DNA of 64,000 nt from Microbacterium sp. CFH 31415 (GCF_022538185.1 NZ_JAKYXC010000006.1:62001-126000), one strand, 5' to 3'. Shown: positions 34,347 through 42,514, numbered from the stretch's first letter. Translations and numbers: made by a program. The notes: generated by a model not told the origin, from the letters alone.

Positions 34347-35903
34347 GTGACGACCGCTTTCGAGCGTCAGCTGTTGGGGACACGCCGTCCTTTGGCGACG
34401 CCGTCCGTGCAGATTTCTGCGCCGCCCGCGCAGACCACCGCAAGAGTGTCCGCCGCCGTCGCGCCGACGTCGAACGCGACCCTGGAGAACAGGCACCGCT
34501 GGGAGCGCGCCTACCGCCGGCGCCTGCGCCTCGCCGACACCGCGGTCGTGATCGGTTCGACGGGTGTCGCGGCGTGGATCCAGATCGCCGCCATCGCCCA
34601 GGTCGACCTGACCGACGCCCCCTGGCAGTACGGGCGCGTCTTCGTCCTGACCGCCGCCGTCTGGCTGCTCTTCCTGGCCCTCTTCCAGACGCGTTCACCG
34701 CGCGTGATCGGTCAGGGCATCGAATATCGACGCGTCCTGCACGCCACCGGCATGGCGTTCGGTGTCGCGGCCATCGCCTTCGTCATCATGCAGTCCCAGG
34801 GAATCCGCACGCAGCTGCTCATCGCGCTGCCCCTCGGCACTGCCGCAATCCTCGCCACCCGCTGGACTTCCCGCCGCTGGCTTCAGCGCCAGCGGGTGGC
34901 GGGCCACTTCGTCTCGCGCGCATTGGTCGTCGGCAACCGCTACGACGTCGAGTACGTCATCGACAGCCTGCAGACCGACGGCCTTCACGCCTACAAGGTC
35001 GTGGGCGTCATCCTCGATCAGCCGCACACCGAGATCATGGTCGACGGGCAGCGTTACGTCTCGGTCGGTTCGATCGACGACGTCGCGACTCACGCCGCTT
35101 CGCTCGGTGCCGACTCCGTCATCCTGGCGAGCATCCCCGAAGGCGACCGCGGGTACATCAAGCGCCTGACCTGGCAGCTGGAGGGGGCCGCAGCCGAACT
35201 GTCGCTCTCCAGCCCGCTCGTGGATGTCGCAGGACCGCGGATGTCCCTTCGCCCCGTCGAAGGACTGCCGCTGATCCAGGTCGAGATCCCGACGTTCGAA
35301 GGTGGCCGCCACCTCGCCAAGAGGGCGTTCGACATCGCCGTCGCCTCGATCGCGCTCGTGTTCGTCGCCATCGTGACTCCGTTCGTGGCACTGGCCATCA
35401 AGCTCGAGAGCAAGGGGCCGGTCTTCTTCGTCCAGCCGCGCGTCGGTCGTGACGGCGAGACCTTCCCGATGCTGAAGTTCCGCTCCATGCATGTCGACGC
35501 CGAGAACATGCTCCACACCGTGTCGGAGCTCAATGAGGGCTCCGGCCCGCTGTTCAAGATGAAGCGCGACCCGCGGGTCACCCGCGTCGGCACATTCCTG
35601 CGGAAGTTCTCCATCGACGAGCTTCCTCAGTTCGCGAACGTCCTGCTAGGGGACATGAGCATCGTCGGACCGCGCCCCCCGCTGCCGCGCGAGACGAGCC
35701 TGTACGAGAACGACACCTACCGCCGGCTGTACATCCGGCCCGGCATCACCGGACCGTGGCAGATCAGCGGACGTTCCCACCTGTCGTGGGAGGAGAGCGT
35801 TCGCCTGGACCTGCGCTACGTCGAGAACTGGTCGGTCACCGGTGACATGCTGATCCTGCTCAAGACCGTCGGGACGGTGTTCAAGGCCGAAGGCGCGTAC
35901 TGA
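34347..35903 (+). CDS. Polyprenyl-phosphate sugar-1-phosphate transferase (WcaJ/WbaP-like initiating enzyme)
   Basis: 518 aa from the GTG at 34347, with GGGGAGGG seven bases before; an in-frame TTG upstream is ignored. Four to five N-terminal membrane segments and a CoA-binding-like middle domain (VGVILDQPHTEIMVDG) precede the catalytic bacterial sugar transferase domain: KRAFDIAVASIALVF, GPVFFVQPRVGRDGE, MLKFRSMHVDAE, KMKRDPRVTRVGTFLRKFSIDELPQ (shown in part) and SIVGPRPPLPRE. It starts synthesis by moving hexose-1-phosphate to undecaprenyl phosphate at the inner face. The only such enzyme in the window. Confidence 0.93.
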   Translation: MTTAFERQLLGTRRPLATPSVQISAPPAQTTARVSAAVAPTSNATLENRHRWERAYRRRLRLADTAVVIGSTGVAAWIQIAAIAQVDLTDAPWQYGRVFVLTAAVWLLFLALFQTRSPRVIGQGIEYRRVLHATGMAFGVAAIAFVIMQSQGIRTQLLIALPLGTAAILATRWTSRRWLQRQRVAGHFVSRALVVGNRYDVEYVIDSLQTDGLHAYKVVGVILDQPHTEIMVDGQRYVSVGSIDDVATHAASLGADSVILASIPEGDRGYIKRLTWQLEGAAAELSLSSPLVDVAGPRMSLRPVEGLPLIQVEIPTFEGGRHLAKRAFDIAVASIALVFVAIVTPFVALAIKLESKGPVFFVQPRVGRDGETFPMLKFRSMHVDAENMLHTVSELNEGSGPLFKMKRDPRVTRVGTFLRKFSIDELPQFANVLLGDMSIVGPRPPLPRETSLYENDTYRRLYIRPGITGPWQISGRSHLSWEESVRLDLRYVENWSVTGDMLILLKTVGTVFKAEGAY

Positions 35904-35910
35904 CTCGGCC

Positions 35911-37029
35911 TCAGCGGCTCCAGAGCGGTTCGAGCAGCTCCGCGTAGGCCACGACCCGGTCCTCCCAGTCGGGCACACCCGAGACGAGGGCGGTCGGCCG
36001 GTGCTCGCCGAGCGCGGTGATCACCGCGCCGGGGAATCCGCCGGCTGACGCGATCGTGAGGGTCTCCGCGCTGAGCGATCGGAATCCGGCGACTGGGGTG
36101 CTGATGATCGGTCGCCCCACGGCGAGGTATTCGTACAGCTTGATCGGGTCGAGGCTGTCGGTGAAGCCGGTGACCACGTGCGGCACGATCAGCGCGGCGG
36201 CGTGCTGCAGGTAGGAGGGCACCGCCTCGAAGGGGCGCGGGCCGAGCATCGCCACCGCCGGATGGGCGGCCAACCGCGAGGAGTTCGCTTCCGAGAGGGC
36301 GCAGGGTCCGATGAGCACGACGGATCCGCCGACGGATGCCGCGGCATCCGCTGTCTGAATCACGAGGTCGACGTCGAGGCGGTCCTCATGCTGGGTCCCG
36401 ACGTAGAGAGCCGAGCGCGCCGGAAGATCGTCGGGGCGCGGCGTGGGCTCACGGTAGCGGACGACGTCGACGGCGTTCGGGATGAGCACGACCTCCCGTC
36501 GGGACTGCCGAGTGTCGCGAAGTCCTTCGGAGCAGACCACGACGGCGGCGCTCCGCTCCATCAGCAGGTCCTCGTTCCGCGCGATGCGCCGCAGCTCCCG
36601 GGCGGGGCGGTCCGCTGCCAGCCAGTCGTCCGTCATGTCGTACACGGTCGGCCAGCCGGTCGCGGCGGACAGTCCCGCCCAACCCGGATCGTTGATCCAG
36701 AGCACCGGAGCACGCATCCCCAGACGGCGTGCGGTGCGGAGCACGCTCCGTCGCAGGAGGGCGTCGGCGAGGGGCCCCGCCACGCGGGGGAGAAGCTTGT
36801 CAGGCTGGAGGAGATGCAGTCGCCCCGCGTGGCGATCGGAGAGGCGAAGGCCGCGGCCGGGCTGGACTCCGCGACCGGAGAGCGCCGAGTGGAGCAGGTC
36901 GTTCGACGGCTCGACGAACAGCACGCGCAGCGACGGGTCGGCGCGCAGCAGGCCGTCGATCAGGTACTGATTGCGACGCCACACGTCGTCCCAGGCTTCG
37001 AGCGAGAGGACGACGAGGTCCCGGGTCAC
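35911..37029 (-). CDS. Glycosyltransferase, GT4/GT1-like
   Basis: 372 aa from a GTG that overlaps the stop of the upstream GT4 gene (GTGA). RDLVVLSLEAWDDVWRRNQY and VLWINDPGWAGLSAATGWPTVYDMTDDW are typical of a group of actinobacterial transferases. The donor half has ALYVGTQHEDRLDVDLVI and DPIKLYEYLAVGRPIISTPV, but no classical EX7E motif. Convergent with the initiating transferase (7-bp gap). Substrate unknown. Confidence 0.75.
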   Translation of the reverse strand: MTRDLVVLSLEAWDDVWRRNQYLIDGLLRADPSLRVLFVEPSNDLLHSALSGRGVQPGRGLRLSDRHAGRLHLLQPDKLLPRVAGPLADALLRRSVLRTARRLGMRAPVLWINDPGWAGLSAATGWPTVYDMTDDWLAADRPARELRRIARNEDLLMERSAAVVVCSEGLRDTRQSRREVVLIPNAVDVVRYREPTPRPDDLPARSALYVGTQHEDRLDVDLVIQTADAAASVGGSVVLIGPCALSEANSSRLAAHPAVAMLGPRPFEAVPSYLQHAAALIVPHVVTGFTDSLDPIKLYEYLAVGRPIISTPVAGFRSLSAETLTIASAGGFPGAVITALGEHRPTALVSGVPDWEDRVVAYAELLEPLWSR

Positions 37030-38042
37030 GCGAGCAGCCGATCGTAGACGGCTTGGACTCCCGCGATCTGGGCCTCGATGGTGAAGCGCTCACGCTGCAG
37101 GCGCTGCAGTGCGGCGCCGGAGGTGAGGCGCAGCTCAGGGTCGGCGACCAGCCGGTCCAGGAGCTGCGCGGCGGCCAGCGCGTCACCGGGTGGGTAGAGC
37201 AGGTCGGGCTGGGCCACGCCCACGGATTCGAGATGCCCGCCGCCGGCAGCGGCCACCACGGGGGTGGCGTGCGCCATCGACTCGAGAACGAGGATTCCCA
37301 GTCCCTCTCGTGGTGTGGGGGCGATCACCACGGCTGCGCGACTGAGGAGGTCGGGGATGTCCGTCCGGTGGCCCAGGAACTCGACGGAGTCGGCGACTCC
37401 GCGTTCGTGGGTGAGGGCGTGGAGGCGATCCCACTCGGAGCCATCCCCTGCGATGCGCAGCATCCACCCGGCTGCGGGGCCATCGGACAGCGCCCACGCT
37501 TCGATGACTTCAGACGTGTGCTTCTCGGGTTCGAGTCGTTGCGCGGCGAGCACGAACGGCGCACGCTCCGTCGAGCTGGGCTGATCCTCGACGCCGGAGT
37601 AGACGACCTGTGCGGGGCGCTCGACGTGTTCGGCGACGAAACGCGAGATGGCGATCTCCGCATCGAGCGATCTGCCGATCGGAGCGAACGCCGCGCGCGC
37701 CAACGTTCCGGTCCCACGAGACCCCGCGAAGTGGCGGGTGCTCACGTGGCGTGTGCTCTTGCGACCGCGTCGGCCGATCCAGCCGACGAGATCGGCTTGC
37801 GACATATGCGTGTGCAGCACGTCCATGTGACCGGTGGCCCGCAGGGACCTCAGAGCTTGGCGCATGTCGTCGCCGGGGAGCCATGCCACGCCCGTGCCCT
37901 CGAGAGCCGGCACCATGTGGCTCCGGCTTCCGCCGACGACCGTCACATCCGCTCCTCGGTTCGCAAGCCCTGCGGCCACGGTGACGATGTATCGCTCCAC
38001 GCCCGCGAAGCCCGTCGAGCACACGACGTGGACTACTCGCAC
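37026..38042 (-). CDS. Glycosyltransferase family 4
   Basis: 338 aa. The GTG at 38042 is preferred over the GTG at 38048 because AGGAGG ends five bases before it. VRVVHVVCSTGFAGVERYIV has the acceptor loop; APFVLAAQRLEPEKHTSEVI, IAGDGSEWDRL and the EX7E motif EGLGILVLE with SMAHATPVVAAAGGGHLESV mark the donor domain. First gene of a two-gene minus-strand operon with 35911-37029, and the last gene of the polysaccharide locus. Confidence 0.86.
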   Translation of the reverse strand: MRVVHVVCSTGFAGVERYIVTVAAGLANRGADVTVVGGSRSHMVPALEGTGVAWLPGDDMRQALRSLRATGHMDVLHTHMSQADLVGWIGRRGRKSTRHVSTRHFAGSRGTGTLARAAFAPIGRSLDAEIAISRFVAEHVERPAQVVYSGVEDQPSSTERAPFVLAAQRLEPEKHTSEVIEAWALSDGPAAGWMLRIAGDGSEWDRLHALTHERGVADSVEFLGHRTDIPDLLSRAAVVIAPTPREGLGILVLESMAHATPVVAAAGGGHLESVGVAQPDLLYPPGDALAAAQLLDRLVADPELRLTSGAALQRLQRERFTIEAQIAGVQAVYDRLLA

Positions 38043-38106
38043 CAGCACCTCCTCGCCCCGCTCGTCCTGTGCAGTCTACGAGGCCGGTGTCGCGCTCACC
38101 CGCTGC

Positions 38107-38122
38107 TAGGCTCGCGGCCGTG
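38107..38122 (+). promoter_or_regulatory. Leaderless promoter for the small protein gene at 38120
   Basis: TAGGCT (38107-38112), seven bases, then the GTG start at 38120. No ribosome site is present. Confidence 0.6.
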
Positions 38123-38479
38123 CTGCCGACCTCCTGGATCGAACACCGCCGGCCCGACGGCGAGGTGCTGGGGTGGATGGCTGCCGATGGCGAGCGCTTC
38201 CGGGTTTTCGACCTGCTGGGCCGCGAGCGGACGGCTGAGCCCGTCGAGTGGCTCGAGGCCGAGGAGCTGCTCGAGGCGCTGGGCATCGGCTATCTCGCCG
38301 ACCGCTGGACGCTCCGCCTGCACGACGGCACCGAGCGCCCGGTGCGCATCTCGGAGGCGAGCGCCCGCGGCATCACCGTCGTGGGCGACGAGTTCGGCGC
38401 GGCATCCGCTGTCGGCGCCGACCTCGACCGGTTCCGACTTCCCTTCCCCGCGCCGGACGAGCTGCAGCCGCGGGCCTGA
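38120..38479 (+). CDS. Conserved hypothetical protein, 119 aa
   Basis: The leaderless GTG at 38120 is chosen over an upstream ATG because TAGGCT sits seven bases before it. The protein is soluble and acidic: LPTSWIEHRRPDGEVLGWM, a repeated pattern of short strands, and an acidic helix WLEAEELLEALGIGYLADRW. I do not recognise a domain. It is followed by its own downstream promoter, so it appears monocistronic. Codon use matches the neighbours, which supports real coding. Confidence 0.65.
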   Translation: MLPTSWIEHRRPDGEVLGWMAADGERFRVFDLLGRERTAEPVEWLEAEELLEALGIGYLADRWTLRLHDGTERPVRISEASARGITVVGDEFGAASAVGADLDRFRLPFPAPDELQPRA

Positions 38480-38499
38480 CCCCGCAGCGGGGTGGTCGC

Positions 38500-38515
38500 T
38501 ACGCTGTCGCCCATG
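38500..38515 (+). promoter_or_regulatory. Leaderless promoter for the ACT-domain gene at 38513
   Basis: TACGCT (38500-38505), seven bases, then ATG at 38513. Confidence 0.6.
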
Positions 38516-39019
38516 ACAACTCTCGTGCTCACCGTGGTCGGCAGCGACCGTTCCGGGATCGTCGCCGCGGTCGCCGACGCCGTCGCCGCGCACGGCGGCA
38601 ACTGGGAGAACAGTCAGCTGGCCGAGCTCGCCGGGGCGTTCGCGGGCATCGTCGAGGTGTCCGTCTCCGCCGAGAACGCCGATGCCCTGCGCGCCGCGCT
38701 CGCAGGGCTGGACGGTCTCCACACCGTCGCGGTGCAGGCGGGGACGGATGCTTCGCCCCCGCCGCACCAGGATCTTGTGCTGCACGTGCTGGGCAACGAC
38801 CACCCGGGCATCGTGCGCGAGCTGTCGTCGGCGCTGAGCGCCCATGGGGTGAGCATCGACCGGATGACCACCGAGACGCGCGATGCGGCGATGGCGGGCG
38901 GGAGGCTGTTCGAGGCCACCGTCGTCGCCGCCGCCCCGGCCGATGTGGACATCGCGGCCGTGGCCGCCGAGATCGAGCGGCTCGCGGCCGAGATCCAGGT
39001 CGACGTCACCCTCGACTGA
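38513..39019 (+). CDS. Double ACT-domain protein (GcvR-like)
   Basis: 168 aa, leaderless ATG. Two ACT repeats are visible: TTLVLTVVGSDRSGIVAAVADAVA (from residue 2) and DLVLHVLGNDHPGIVRELSSALS (from about 86), each followed by a VS(I/V)..EN or TTETRDA strand. GcvR-type proteins sense glycine or another small ligand and control a partner regulator. No DNA-binding domain is present. Two strong hairpins follow, separating it from the convergent LVIVD gene. Confidence 0.78.
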   Translation: MTTLVLTVVGSDRSGIVAAVADAVAAHGGNWENSQLAELAGAFAGIVEVSVSAENADALRAALAGLDGLHTVAVQAGTDASPPPHQDLVLHVLGNDHPGIVRELSSALSAHGVSIDRMTTETRDAAMAGGRLFEATVVAAAPADVDIAAVAAEIERLAAEIQVDVTLD

Positions 39020-39106
39020 GCCGGGACGGTCGCGCGAACGGCCGCCTGGCCCACCGGCGCCGAGGGCGGCGGCGTGATCACCGGCGCCGGGGGTGCGGAA
39101 CGAAGA

Positions 39107-39138
39107 GGGGCCCGGCGGTCCGAAGACCGCCGAGCCCC
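39107..39138. terminator. Terminator hairpin 1 between convergent genes
   Basis: GGGGC..GGCGGTC-CGAA-GACCGCC..GCCCC forms a 12-pair stem with an internal loop and a CGAA tetraloop. Symmetric, so it can act for both strands. Confidence 0.65.
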
Positions 39139-39140
39139 GT

Positions 39141-39166
39141 GGGAGGCCGGCGCGCGCCGGCCTCCC
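39141..39166. terminator. Terminator hairpin 2 between convergent genes
   Basis: GGGAGGCCGGCG and its exact reverse complement are separated by two bases, a nearly perfect 26-bp palindrome just before the stop of the LVIVD gene. No U-run, as is common in high-GC actinobacteria. Confidence 0.6.
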
Positions 39167-39173
39167 GGGTCGA

Positions 39174-40958
39174 TCAGCTGAAGGTGCCGGCCAGTGCGAC
39201 GAGCGCGGCCTCGACCTCCGAGCCCGGGACGCCGGCCTTGCGGACGGCGTTGTCGAACTGCGCCTTGACGGCACGAGGGTTCGCCGGTCCCGCGGCGAGC
39301 TTCTCGGCCTGGTCGACGTGCTTGCGCACCTCGGTCAGAGCCTTGCCGCTCAGGCTGCCGTCGCGCTCGGCCTGGTCGATGTACGAGCGCACCACAGCGA
39401 AGCTGGGGGCGTGGCCGTACTTCGGCTGTGCCTGGGCGTTGAACTCGGCGAGCTGGTACTCGCCGGCGGCGGTGATCTCGTTGGCGCTCAGGAACTCGCT
39501 CGGCTGGAGTGCGAGGCTGTCGAAGCCGCGGCCGATCTCGTTGCCGTAGACGTTGCCGTTGTACCAGTACGTCGACCAGTAGCCGCCGGTGACCAGGCTG
39601 GTCGCGCTGTTCGGACCGCGGTCGAAGAACGCGATCTCGACCGGGTTGGCGCTGTCGGTGAAGTCGAACACCGAGAGGCCGCCCTGGTACCAGGCCTGCA
39701 CCATGATGTCGCGGCCGGGCACCGGGATCAGCGAGCCGTTGTGGGCGACGCAGTTCTCCTGTGCCGTCTGCGGCGCGGGCATCTTGTAGTAGCTGCGGAA
39801 CTCGAGCTTGCCGTCGACGATGTCGAAGATCGCGTTGGCGCCCCAGTTCAGCGGGTCGGTCGCACGGCAACGCGCACCGCTGCCGCCGCCCCACTCGTCG
39901 GTGAAGACGACCTTGGTGCCGTCGTTGTTGAACGTGGCCGAGTGCCAGTACGCGAATCGCGGGTCCGTCACGGCGTCGATGCGTACCGGGTTCGCCGCGT
40001 CGCTGATGTCGATCAGGATGCCGTTGCCCTCACAGGCGCCGGCGGCCAGACCGATCTCGGGGTATGCCGTGATGTCGTGGCACGCGTCGGTGGCCGACGT
40101 GCTCTGCAGGCCTTCGCCGTGGCTGCCGCCCGGCCAGAGACCCGCGGGGCTTCCGGTCTCGGCATCCGTGAACAGGCGAGCCTTGTTGATGACCGCTGCG
40201 TCCTCCGGAGCGGCGAGCGGCACCTTGATGACCTCGACGAGGAAGCGCGAGCCCAGAATCGGATTACCCTGCGCGTCGAGCTGCGACTCCACGGTGTTGC
40301 CGTTGACGTTGGAGCAGCCGCCCTCGACCGCCGTGGTGGTCGTACGCGTGCCTCCGGTGCCCGAGACGTAAACGTAGACGTTCTCGGAATCGGAGGGGTC
40401 TTCGACGACCGTGTGGGTGTGCGAGCCGCGGCACGTCTGGACCGCGGCGACCTGCACCGGGTTCAGGATGTCGCTGATGTCGAACACGCGCACCCCGCGG
40501 AAGTTCTGCGGGTCGGTAGCGCCGACGCTCGTGGTGCCGCAGTCGAGGCGGCCGGGTGCCGATTCGACCGACATGAACAGCAGGTCGCCGTAGACCGAGA
40601 CGTCACCCTGGCCACCGGGACACACGAAGGTGCCGGCGAGCTCGGGCGCCGCGGGATCGCTGACGTCGTAGATCTGGAAGCCGTAGTAGTTGCCGGCGAT
40701 GGCGTAGTCGCCGGTGAAGGCGAGGTCGGAGTTCGTCGTGAACGGCGCGGTCTTCTGCTGCGCCGACAGGAGAGCGATGTTGCTCGCCGCCTGTCCTGCG
40801 TCGTGAAGCCCCGCACTCAGGCCCACGCGGGGGTCGGTCTCGGGTGTGTCGGCGCTGGCGGCGGTCGCGCTCATCATCGAGAATCCGAGCGTAAGCGCGC
40901 CGACGGCGGCGAGCGCTCGGGTTCTCCAGTGCGAGCCCTGGAGTGATCGTTTCGTCAT
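39174..40958 (-). CDS. Secreted LVIVD-repeat protein
   Basis: 594 aa from the ATG at 40958 behind GGGAGGG. Signal peptide ALAAVGALTLGFSMMSATAASA, cleaved before DTPETD. The mature part carries LVIVD-type beta repeats: FQIYDVSDPAAPELAGTF, VRVFDISDILNPVQVAAV, ILIDISDAANPVRIDAV and LSVFDFTDSANPVEIAFF, expected to form a propeller. Conserved His/Cys patches (CRGSHTHTVVEDP, CVAHNGSLIPVPGRDIMVQAW) could bind metal. The last 60 residues are helical. No LPXTG, so it is released or held non-covalently. Divergent from a DUF305 lipoprotein gene, a pairing I recall from other actinobacteria. Confidence 0.85.
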   Translation of the reverse strand: MTKRSLQGSHWRTRALAAVGALTLGFSMMSATAASADTPETDPRVGLSAGLHDAGQAASNIALLSAQQKTAPFTTNSDLAFTGDYAIAGNYYGFQIYDVSDPAAPELAGTFVCPGGQGDVSVYGDLLFMSVESAPGRLDCGTTSVGATDPQNFRGVRVFDISDILNPVQVAAVQTCRGSHTHTVVEDPSDSENVYVYVSGTGGTRTTTTAVEGGCSNVNGNTVESQLDAQGNPILGSRFLVEVIKVPLAAPEDAAVINKARLFTDAETGSPAGLWPGGSHGEGLQSTSATDACHDITAYPEIGLAAGACEGNGILIDISDAANPVRIDAVTDPRFAYWHSATFNNDGTKVVFTDEWGGGSGARCRATDPLNWGANAIFDIVDGKLEFRSYYKMPAPQTAQENCVAHNGSLIPVPGRDIMVQAWYQGGLSVFDFTDSANPVEIAFFDRGPNSATSLVTGGYWSTYWYNGNVYGNEIGRGFDSLALQPSEFLSANEITAAGEYQLAEFNAQAQPKYGHAPSFAVVRSYIDQAERDGSLSGKALTEVRKHVDQAEKLAAGPANPRAVKAQFDNAVRKAGVPGSEVEAALVALAGTFS

Positions 40959-41216
40959 GCGGGTAAGGCCCTCCCAAATCAGCATTGCGTCATCGATATG
41001 TCAGTTTGTTGCTCAGGCCGAGGTGCATTTCGCACCATTCGAGAAAGGCGCCGATTGCACTTCGCGTACTGCATGGATATGGAGTTATATGAATGGAACG
41101 TATCGGCGAAAAGCGCGTTACCGCTACCGAAATCGTTAACTTTTCGTTTCGAACGCTCCCGCTGGCGTTGTCTCGACCGCATGATGGAGCCACGCCCCCG
41201 ATGAGAGGTCTCCCAT
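40959..41216. promoter_or_regulatory. AT-rich divergent control region between LVIVD and DUF305 genes
   Basis: 258 bp, visibly much more AT-rich than the rest of the window. Contains GGTGC-ATTTC-GCACC and AACGC..GCGTT inverted repeats and T-rich runs around 41145. No credible gene. It should hold both promoters, but I cannot assign the hexamers with confidence. Confidence 0.5.
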
Positions 41217-41882
41217 ATGACGCCGCCGATCCGGCTCGCATCACTCGGAATCGCCGCGCTCCTGATCGCCGGTCTGACGGCCTGCACCGCCGAGCCCGAA
41301 GGCGCCGCCCCGCTCCCCACGACCCCGGTCGTGCAGCTCGGCGGGCCGGGTGAGCCGAACCGGACGCTGTCGCCCGACGAGGCCGCCGCGCTGACCAGTC
41401 CGTCCTACGGCGAGGACGACGTGCTGTTCGTGCGCGACATGCTCCACCACCACTCCCAGGCCATCGAGATGACCGGCTTCGTGGTGGACCGCAGCGATGA
41501 CGAAGACGTCCGGCTCCTCGCCGAACGGATGGACATCAGCCAGACCGACGAGATGGCCGTGCTGGAGAAGTGGCTGCAGGAGCGGGGTGAGCCGGTGCGG
41601 GATCCGGATGCATCGCACGCGCACTCCGCGGACTCGATGCCCGGTCTGCTCACGGACGCCGAGATCGCTCAGCTCGAGAGCGCCGAAGGCGAGGAGTTCG
41701 ACATCCTCTTCCTGACCTTCATGATCAAGCACCATCAAGGCGCGATCCAGATGGTCCAGGAGCTCTACGCCGCAGGCGGCGGCCAGGAACCCGAGATCGA
41801 CACGTTCGCCCGCCACGTCGAGGCCGACCAGGGCATCGAAATCGCACGCATGCAGGGAATGCTCGCGGAGCGCGAGGGCTGA
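41217..41882 (+). CDS. DUF305 lipoprotein
   Basis: 221 aa from the ATG behind GAGAGG. Lipoprotein signal LASLGIAALLIAGLTAC with a clear lipobox. The DUF305 four-helix domain shows its two His/Met motifs: VRDMLHHHSQAIEMTGF (near 75) and TFMIKHHQGAIQMVQEL (near 165). The family is suspected of binding copper or another soft metal in the cell envelope. Divergent from the LVIVD-repeat gene across a shared regulatory region, which suggests a joint envelope function. A perfect 32-bp palindrome terminates it. Confidence 0.88.
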   Translation: MTPPIRLASLGIAALLIAGLTACTAEPEGAAPLPTTPVVQLGGPGEPNRTLSPDEAAALTSPSYGEDDVLFVRDMLHHHSQAIEMTGFVVDRSDDEDVRLLAERMDISQTDEMAVLEKWLQERGEPVRDPDASHAHSADSMPGLLTDAEIAQLESAEGEEFDILFLTFMIKHHQGAIQMVQELYAAGGGQEPEIDTFARHVEADQGIEIARMQGMLAEREG

Positions 41883-41900
41883 CGCTCAGCGGAAAGACAA

Positions 41901-41932
41901 CGGCCTCCGGAGGAATTCCTCCGGAGGCCGTC
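41901..41932 (+). terminator. Terminator of the DUF305 gene (perfect 32-bp palindrome)
   Basis: Two 16-base arms starting ACGGCCTCCGGAGGAA with no mismatch, 18 bases after the stop codon. A hairpin with a GAATTC-type tip should end transcription; it is symmetric and can act on both strands. Confidence 0.75.
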
Positions 41933-41990
41933 CGCATCGCTGTGCGGAAAATCCCGTGGCTGCGAGGACCACGCCTCCCCCTTGGCACCG

Positions 41991-42083
41991 CGAATTCCCG
42001 GGCCGGCTCCCCAGAAGCCATCTCCCCAGATTGCCCGGGATTCGCAGTGGTTTGAATCTACCCTGTCCCCCATATGGGGGACA
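41991..42083. ncRNA. Candidate structured RNA: three-way junction plus 20-bp palindrome
   Basis: CGAATTCCCGGGC (41991-42003) pairs with GCCCGGGATTCG (42033-42044) in 12 pairs with one bulged T. Inside, with almost no spare bases, are two small hairpins: GGCT-CCCCAGA-AGCC (42005-42019) and ATCT-CCCC-AGAT (42020-42031). A possible hairpin GTGG-TTTGAAT-CTAC and a perfect palindrome TGTCCCCCAT/ATGGGGGACA (42064-42083) follow. No ORF fits. The transcribed strand is unknown: loops are C-rich on plus and G-rich on minus. The rest of the 41933-42202 gap shows nothing I recognise. Confidence 0.35.
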
Positions 42084-42202
42084 CGCTGATCGAGCGATCT
42101 TCAGCAATTCCTGAGGTTCGGGATCGCGGCTCTCGCCGGGGCGATCGCGCGGGCCTTGTCCGGTTCGGCCGGAGACCGCGGCTCTCGCGCAGAGAAAGAC
42201 GA

Positions 42203-42234
42203 AACCCCCGCGATGTAGAAGCTACGCGGGGGTT
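42203..42234 (-). terminator. Terminator of the tRNA operon
   Basis: AACCCCCGCG and CGCGGGGGTT arms flank a 12-base loop. On the minus strand the stem is followed by a T-rich stretch (TTTCGTCTTTC), as expected downstream of the last tRNA. Confidence 0.75.
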
Positions 42235-42262
42235 CCTGGGGCGACTGTAACGATCACCCTTG

Positions 42263-42335
42263 TGGCTCCGACCGGCATCGATCCGGTGACCTTTCGATTT
42301 TCAGTCGAACGCTCTACCAACTGAGCTACAGAGCC
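42263..42335 (-). tRNA. tRNA-Phe (GAA)
   Basis: 73 nt cloverleaf. Acceptor GGCTCTG/CGGAGCC with one G-U, D-arm TAGCTCAGTTGGTAGAGC, anticodon loop CTGAAAA with GAA, T-arm CCGGATCGATGCCGG, discriminator A. CCA is not encoded. Last of three co-directional tRNA genes. Confidence 0.95.
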
Positions 42336-42379
42336 GCACGGTGGTATCTCATTCAAGACCTGCCGCGTCCTAGACGAAA

Positions 42380-42399
42380 GGCCCTCTCGAAAAAGGGCC
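42380..42399 (-). terminator. Hairpin between tRNA-Asp and tRNA-Phe genes
   Basis: GGCCCT/AGGGCC stem with an eight-base loop, followed on the minus strand by TTTCG. Either a partial terminator or a processing signal inside the tRNA transcript. Confidence 0.4.
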
Positions 42400-42411
42400 C
42401 GTCGCTCGGAG

Positions 42412-42485
42412 CGACCCTGACGGGACTTGAACCCGCGACCTCCGCCGTGACAGGGCGGCACGCTAACCAACTGCGCTACAGGGCC
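42412..42485 (-). tRNA. tRNA-Asp (GTC)
   Basis: 74 nt. Acceptor GGCCCTG/CAGGGTC, D-arm TAGCGCAGTTGGTTAGCG, anticodon loop CTGTCAC with GTC, T-loop GTTCAAGTC, discriminator G, the identity base for Asp. CCA not encoded. Confidence 0.95.
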
Positions 42486-42514
42486 ATGCTTGTTAAGTTG
42501 TGTGTTCCGGGATG

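Noticed and set aside
42044..42075. Degenerate tRNA 3' end or att site
   Set aside because: GTGGTTTGAATCTAC followed by CCCCCA resembles a T-arm, but the universal C56 is missing and no matching 5' acceptor or anticodon arm exists.
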